This document shows positions 61,259-64,000 of a stretch of 64,000 nucleotides of DNA, in pieces. Position 1 is the first letter of the stretch; each line of letters opens with the position of its first letter. Below the pieces are notes generated by a model. That model worked only from the letters and a program-made list of their open reading frames with translations, did no database searches and was not told the origin of the DNA. The stretch is from CAWJPY01 sp963844865. Its GTDB lineage: Bacteria > Acidobacteriota > Thermoanaerobaculia > Thermoanaerobaculales > Sulfomarinibacteraceae. The translations under genes were made by a program, and so were the position numbers. The stretch covers positions 558,001 through 622,000 of the forward strand of contig CAWJPY010000006.1 in assembly GCA_963844865.1 (NCBI GenBank), read 5' to 3'.

Positions 61259-61335
61259 AGGCGCGTAGCTCAGGTGGTTAGAGTGCTACCTTGACACGGT
61301 AGAGGTCCGCGGTTCGAGTCCGCGCGCGCCTACCA
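61259..61335 (+). tRNA. tRNA-Val (anticodon GAC)
   Basis: 77-nt cloverleaf: acceptor AGGCGCG/CGCGCCT, anticodon stem CTACC/GGTAG with loop TTGACAC (GAC), T-loop TTCGAGT, encoded CCA. It reads GUC/GUU. Confidence 0.95.
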
Positions 61336-61346
61336 TGCGTGCACGA

Positions 61347-61423
61347 AGGCGCGTAGCTCAGTTGGTTAGAGCGCATCCCTCACACGGATGAGGTCCGCGG
61401 TTCGAGTCCGCGCGCGCCTACCA
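61347..61423 (+). tRNA. tRNA-Val (anticodon CAC)
   Basis: 77-nt cloverleaf with the same acceptor and T-arm as the neighbouring tRNA-Val but loop CTCACAC (CAC), reading GUG. Encoded CCA. 11 bp after the first tRNA-Val. Confidence 0.95.
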
Positions 61424-61431
61424 GGATCGCT

Positions 61432-61466
61432 ATGACCGACCCCGGGGTCGGTCATTTTGTTTTTTT
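61432..61466 (+). terminator. strong intrinsic terminator abutting thrS
   Basis: Perfect 24-nt palindrome made of ATGACCGACCCC and GGGGTCGGTCAT (61432-61455), then TTTGTTTTTTT. It follows the second tRNA-Val by 8 bp and ends at the thrS ribosome-binding site (GGAG at 61467), only 11 nt before the start codon. It must therefore be read through, or relieved, for thrS to be expressed from an upstream promoter. Confidence 0.85.
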
Positions 61467-61477
61467 GGAGCGACGCG

Positions 61478-63421
61478 ATGGCGGACACAATCCTCGTCAC
61501 CCTGCCGGACGGCAGCAACCGCGAGTACCCCGCAGGTACCACGGTGCTGGACGTGGCCAAGAGCATCGGCCCCCGATTGGCGAAGGACACCGTGGCCGGC
61601 CGCATCAACGGTCACCTCGTGGACCTGCGCACTCCCTTGGACGAGGACGTCACCCTGCGGATCGTCACCGTGCGCGATCCCGAGGGGGGTCACGTGATCC
61701 GCCACTCCGCCGAGCACGTGCTGGCGGACGCGGTGAAGCGGCTGTGGCCGGGCACGCCGATCGACGCCGGCCGCCAGGACCACTCCGAGAAGTATCAGTA
61801 CGACTTCCGCTTTCCGCGGCCGTTCACCCCCGAGGACTTCCCCCGCATCGAAGAGGAGATGCGGAAGATCATCGCCCAGGACCTGCCTTTCGAGCGGGTC
61901 GAGGCCGACCGCGAACGGGTGCGCGAGCTCATGGGGGAGCGGGGTGAGGACATCAAGCTCCGCCGTCTCGAGGACATCCCCGAGGGCGAGACCATCTCCC
62001 TGTACCGGCACGGCGACTTCGTGGACCTGTGCCGCGGCCCGCACGTCCAGCGCACCTCGCAGATCGGGGCGGTGCGCCTGCTCGAAGCGTCGGGCGCCTA
62101 CTTCAAGGGCGACGAGCGCAACGAGATGCTGCAGCGGATCTACGGCACGGCCTTCGCGAGCGCCGAGGAGCTGGACGCCTACTTCGAGCGCCTGGAGGAG
62201 ATCCGGCGCCGCGACCATCGCCGCCTGGGCAGGGAGCTGGACCTCTTCTCCTTCCATCCGGAGGCACCGGCCAGCCCCTTCTTCCACCCCCGGGGAGCCA
62301 TCATCTACAACTCCCTGATGGAGCTCATGCGGGAGCGGTACCGCCGGTACGGGTACCACGAGGTCATCACCCCGCAGATCTTCGACGTCGAGCTGTGGAA
62401 GCGCTCCGGACACTACGAGGCCTACCGGGACGACATGTTCTTCGCCGACGCCTTCGACGAGGTGGAGTCGCGGTCGTCCAGCGTGAAGCCCATGAACTGC
62501 CCGGGTCACTGCCTGCTGTACGCCGGAAGCGCTCACTCCTACCGCGACCTGCCGATCCGCTACGCCGACTTCGGCCGCCTCCACCGCTACGAGCGCTCGG
62601 GGGTGGTCACCGGCCTGACACGGGTCCGTACCTTCTCCCAGGACGACGCCCACATCTTCTGCGCGCCCGAGCAGATCGAGGCGGAGGTGAGCGCGCTCTT
62701 CGACCTGATCTTCGATGTCTACGAGGTGTTCGGGTTCTCCGCCATCTCGATCCGTCTCGCCACCAGGCCGGAGAACTCCATCGGCGACCTCGCGGTCTGG
62801 GAGCACGCGGAGAGGGTGCTCGGGAACTGCCTGCGCGCCCGCCGGGGATCGGACTTCGAGGTGGAGCCCGGAGGGGGCTCGTTCTACGGTCCCAAGATCG
62901 ACTTCGACGTCAAGGATGCCCTGGGCCGCGACTGGCAGCTCGCCACCATTCAGCTCGACTTTCAGATGCCGGAGCGCTTCGGGCTCACCTACGTCGACTC
63001 CGAGGGCGAGGAGCGGCGGCCGGTGATGGTGCACCGCGCCATCCTGGGATCCCTGGAGCGCTTCATCGGCGTCATGCTCGAGCACTTCGGCGGCGATCTT
63101 CCAGCCTGGCTGGCGCCGGAGCAGGCGCGGGTGCTGCCGGTCACCGACGCCGTGAACGGCTACGCCGAGGCGGTGGCGGACACGCTCAGGGAGCGGGGAC
63201 TGCGGGTTTCGGCCGACACCCGCTCGGAGAAGCTCGGGTACAAGATCCGTGACGGAGAGACCATGAAGATCCCCTACCTGCTGGTGGTCGGCCAGCGGGA
63301 GGAGCAGTCGAGAACCGTCTCGCTGCGTCTGCGCCACGGGCGCGATCAGGGCGCGGCGAGCCTGGACGAGGTGGCCGAGCGGATGGTGGATGCCGTCCGC
63401 GGCCGCTCGTTGGAGCTTTGA
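61478..63421 (+). CDS. thrS: threonyl-tRNA synthetase
   Basis: 647 aa, full length: TGS domain at ~1-60, editing domain with [14 protein letters not shown] (HxxxH) and the later Cys/His [11 protein letters not shown], class II core with [10 protein letters not shown] (zinc Cys), motif 2 [20 protein letters not shown] and motif 3 near [13 protein letters not shown], then the anticodon domain. The ATG at 61478 follows GGAG; the longer frame begins inside the terminator. It is followed directly by rpmI; infC, usual in this position, is absent. Confidence 0.95.
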   Translation: MADTILVTLPDGSNREYPAGTTVLDVAKSIGPRLAKDTVAGRINGHLVDLRTPLDEDVTLRIVTVRDPEGGHVIRHSAEHVLADAVKRLWPGTPIDAGRQDHSEKYQYDFRFPRPFTPEDFPRIEEEMRKIIAQDLPFERVEADRERVRELMGERGEDIKLRRLEDIPEGETISLYRHGDFVDLCRGPHVQRTSQIGAVRLLEASGAYFKGDERNEMLQRIYGTAFASAEELDAYFERLEEIRRRDHRRLGRELDLFSFHPEAPASPFFHPRGAIIYNSLMELMRERYRRYGYHEVITPQIFDVELWKRSGHYEAYRDDMFFADAFDEVESRSSSVKPMNCPGHCLLYAGSAHSYRDLPIRYADFGRLHRYERSGVVTGLTRVRTFSQDDAHIFCAPEQIEAEVSALFDLIFDVYEVFGFSAISIRLATRPENSIGDLAVWEHAERVLGNCLRARRGSDFEVEPGGGSFYGPKIDFDVKDALGRDWQLATIQLDFQMPERFGLTYVDSEGEERRPVMVHRAILGSLERFIGVMLEHFGGDLPAWLAPEQARVLPVTDAVNGYAEAVADTLRERGLRVSADTRSEKLGYKIRDGETMKIPYLLVVGQREEQSRTVSLRLRHGRDQGAASLDEVAERMVDAVRGRSLEL

Positions 63422-63438
63422 CAGCAAGGAGAGATGCG

Positions 63439-63639
63439 ATGCCCAAGCTCAAGACGCACCGCGGAGCCGCCAAGCGGATCAAACGAACCGCCACCGGCAA
63501 GTTCAAGCGGCACAGCGCGTACCACACCCACATCCTGACCAAGAAGACGACGAAGAGGAAGCGTCGGCTGCGCAAGGCCACGCTGGTGTCGGCGAGTGAC
63601 GCCAAGGTGGTGCGCCGCATGCTGGCGGCGGGACGCTGA
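63439..63639 (+). CDS. rpmI: 50S ribosomal protein L35
   Basis: 66 aa, highly basic. [20 protein letters not shown] is the family signature, with normal length. It starts 17 bp after thrS; AAGGAG upstream. In most bacteria rpmI lies between infC and rplT. Confidence 0.96.
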   Translation: MPKLKTHRGAAKRIKRTATGKFKRHSAYHTHILTKKTTKRKRRLRKATLVSASDAKVVRRMLAAGR

Positions 63640-63648
63640 GGAGGCGCC

Positions 63649-64000
63649 ATGAGAGTCACCCGTTCCACCAACCGCAAGGATCGTCGGCAGCGGATCCTCA
63701 AGCTCGCCGAGGGCTACTGGGGCTCCAAGTCCAGGCTCCATCGAGTGGCCAAGCTCCAGGTGGAGAAGTCCCTCGGCTACGCCTATCGCGACCGCAAGCA
63801 GCGCAAGCGCCAGTTCCGGCGCCTGTGGATCGCCCGTATCAACGCCGCCGCCCGCCAGCACGGCACCACCTACAGTGCGCTGGTGGCCGGCCTGAAGAGC
63901 GCCGGCTGCGAGCTCGACCGCAAGATGCTCGCAGACCTGGCGGTGCACGACCCGGCGGCCTTCGGCCAGCTCGTGGATCTCGCCAAGGACGTCCACGCCT
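63649..64000 (+). CDS. rplT: 50S ribosomal protein L20 (3' end outside window)
   Basis: 117 residues visible, no stop before the window edge, so almost complete. The first residues [20 protein letters not shown], then [20 protein letters not shown] and [17 protein letters not shown] are typical of L20, which binds 23S rRNA early in 50S assembly and also represses its own operon in E. coli. GAGGAGG precedes the ATG. Cotranscribed with rpmI, 9 bp away. Confidence 0.95.
   Translation, partial: MRVTRSTNRKDRRQRILKLAEGYWGSKSRLHRVAKLQVEKSLGYAYRDRKQRKRQFRRLWIARINAAARQHGTTYSALVAGLKSAGCELDRKMLADLAVHDPAAFGQLVDLAKDVHA

Overview
This is one contiguous 64 kb stretch of a high-GC (roughly two-thirds G+C or more by eye) chromosome from a diderm bacterium. 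The outer-membrane and energy-transduction genes (BamD lipoprotein, two ExbD copies, ExbB and TonB, LysM, RseP), the HRDVSPQN-type Ser/Thr kinase, the sigma-54 activator, SelB and the FHA-GAF-cyclase protein suggest Acidobacteriota, with Myxococcota or Desulfobacterota as alternatives. The phylum is an inference; no 16S rRNA is present. Most of the window is chromosomal core. No insertion sequences, prophage or CRISPR arrays were seen.

Layout. 0-7 kb: 3' part of ftsX; a minus-strand operon exbB-exbD-exbD-tonB-DUF4388-TPR preceded by three 10-bp-phased GGACTCT repeats; ruvC and yebC. 6.8-15 kb: an unusual 928-aa protein (degenerate receiver, Ser/Thr kinase, one membrane span, Thr-Pro-rich stalk, TonB C-terminal domain), a small coiled-coil protein, then the very compact operon accD-folC-dgt-rpiB-glyA. 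15-31 kb, minus strand: a PHP phosphoesterase, then a 12 kb module. The module runs cytidylate-kinase-like/CBS protein, SLC13/DASS anion permease, beta-carbonic anhydrase, Cache histidine kinase, two receiver-only regulators, TauE/SafE exporter, two-span membrane protein, a third receiver-only regulator and a PEP-synthase-like phosphotransferase. A sigma-54 activator with a non-phosphorylatable receiver and glnA lie next to it. This module is the best candidate in the window for a little-described system: a multi-receiver, anion-transport-linked signalling cassette.

31-41 kb: HD-domain protein, serS and a deoxynucleoside kinase; a ComEA-like HhH protein and a pseudopilin behind a strong sigma-54-type promoter with paired upstream operator-like repeats; a sugar nucleotidyltransferase with a CYTH protein; selB; a secreted protein with two TonB-C-like repeats; a GT-B glycosyltransferase. 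41-49 kb, minus strand: SRP RNA, two tRNA-Ser genes, tadA and an envelope operon (truA, uppS, cdsA, rseP, PASTA protein, rpe, bamD, LysM protein). 49-64 kb, plus strand: hypothetical protein, FHA-GAF-adenylate cyclase, HAM1-type nucleotidase, ubiE/menG with an apparent frameshift, folD, recN, tsaC-like gene, a DnaA-box-like triple repeat in an AT-rich gap, hisS-aspS, two tRNA-Val genes with a terminator abutting thrS, rpmI and rplT (cut by the window end).

Most gene functions rest on motifs visible in the translation. Promoters and operators are pattern matches by eye, and start codons were moved from the longest ORF wherever a ribosome-binding site or family alignment favoured another.
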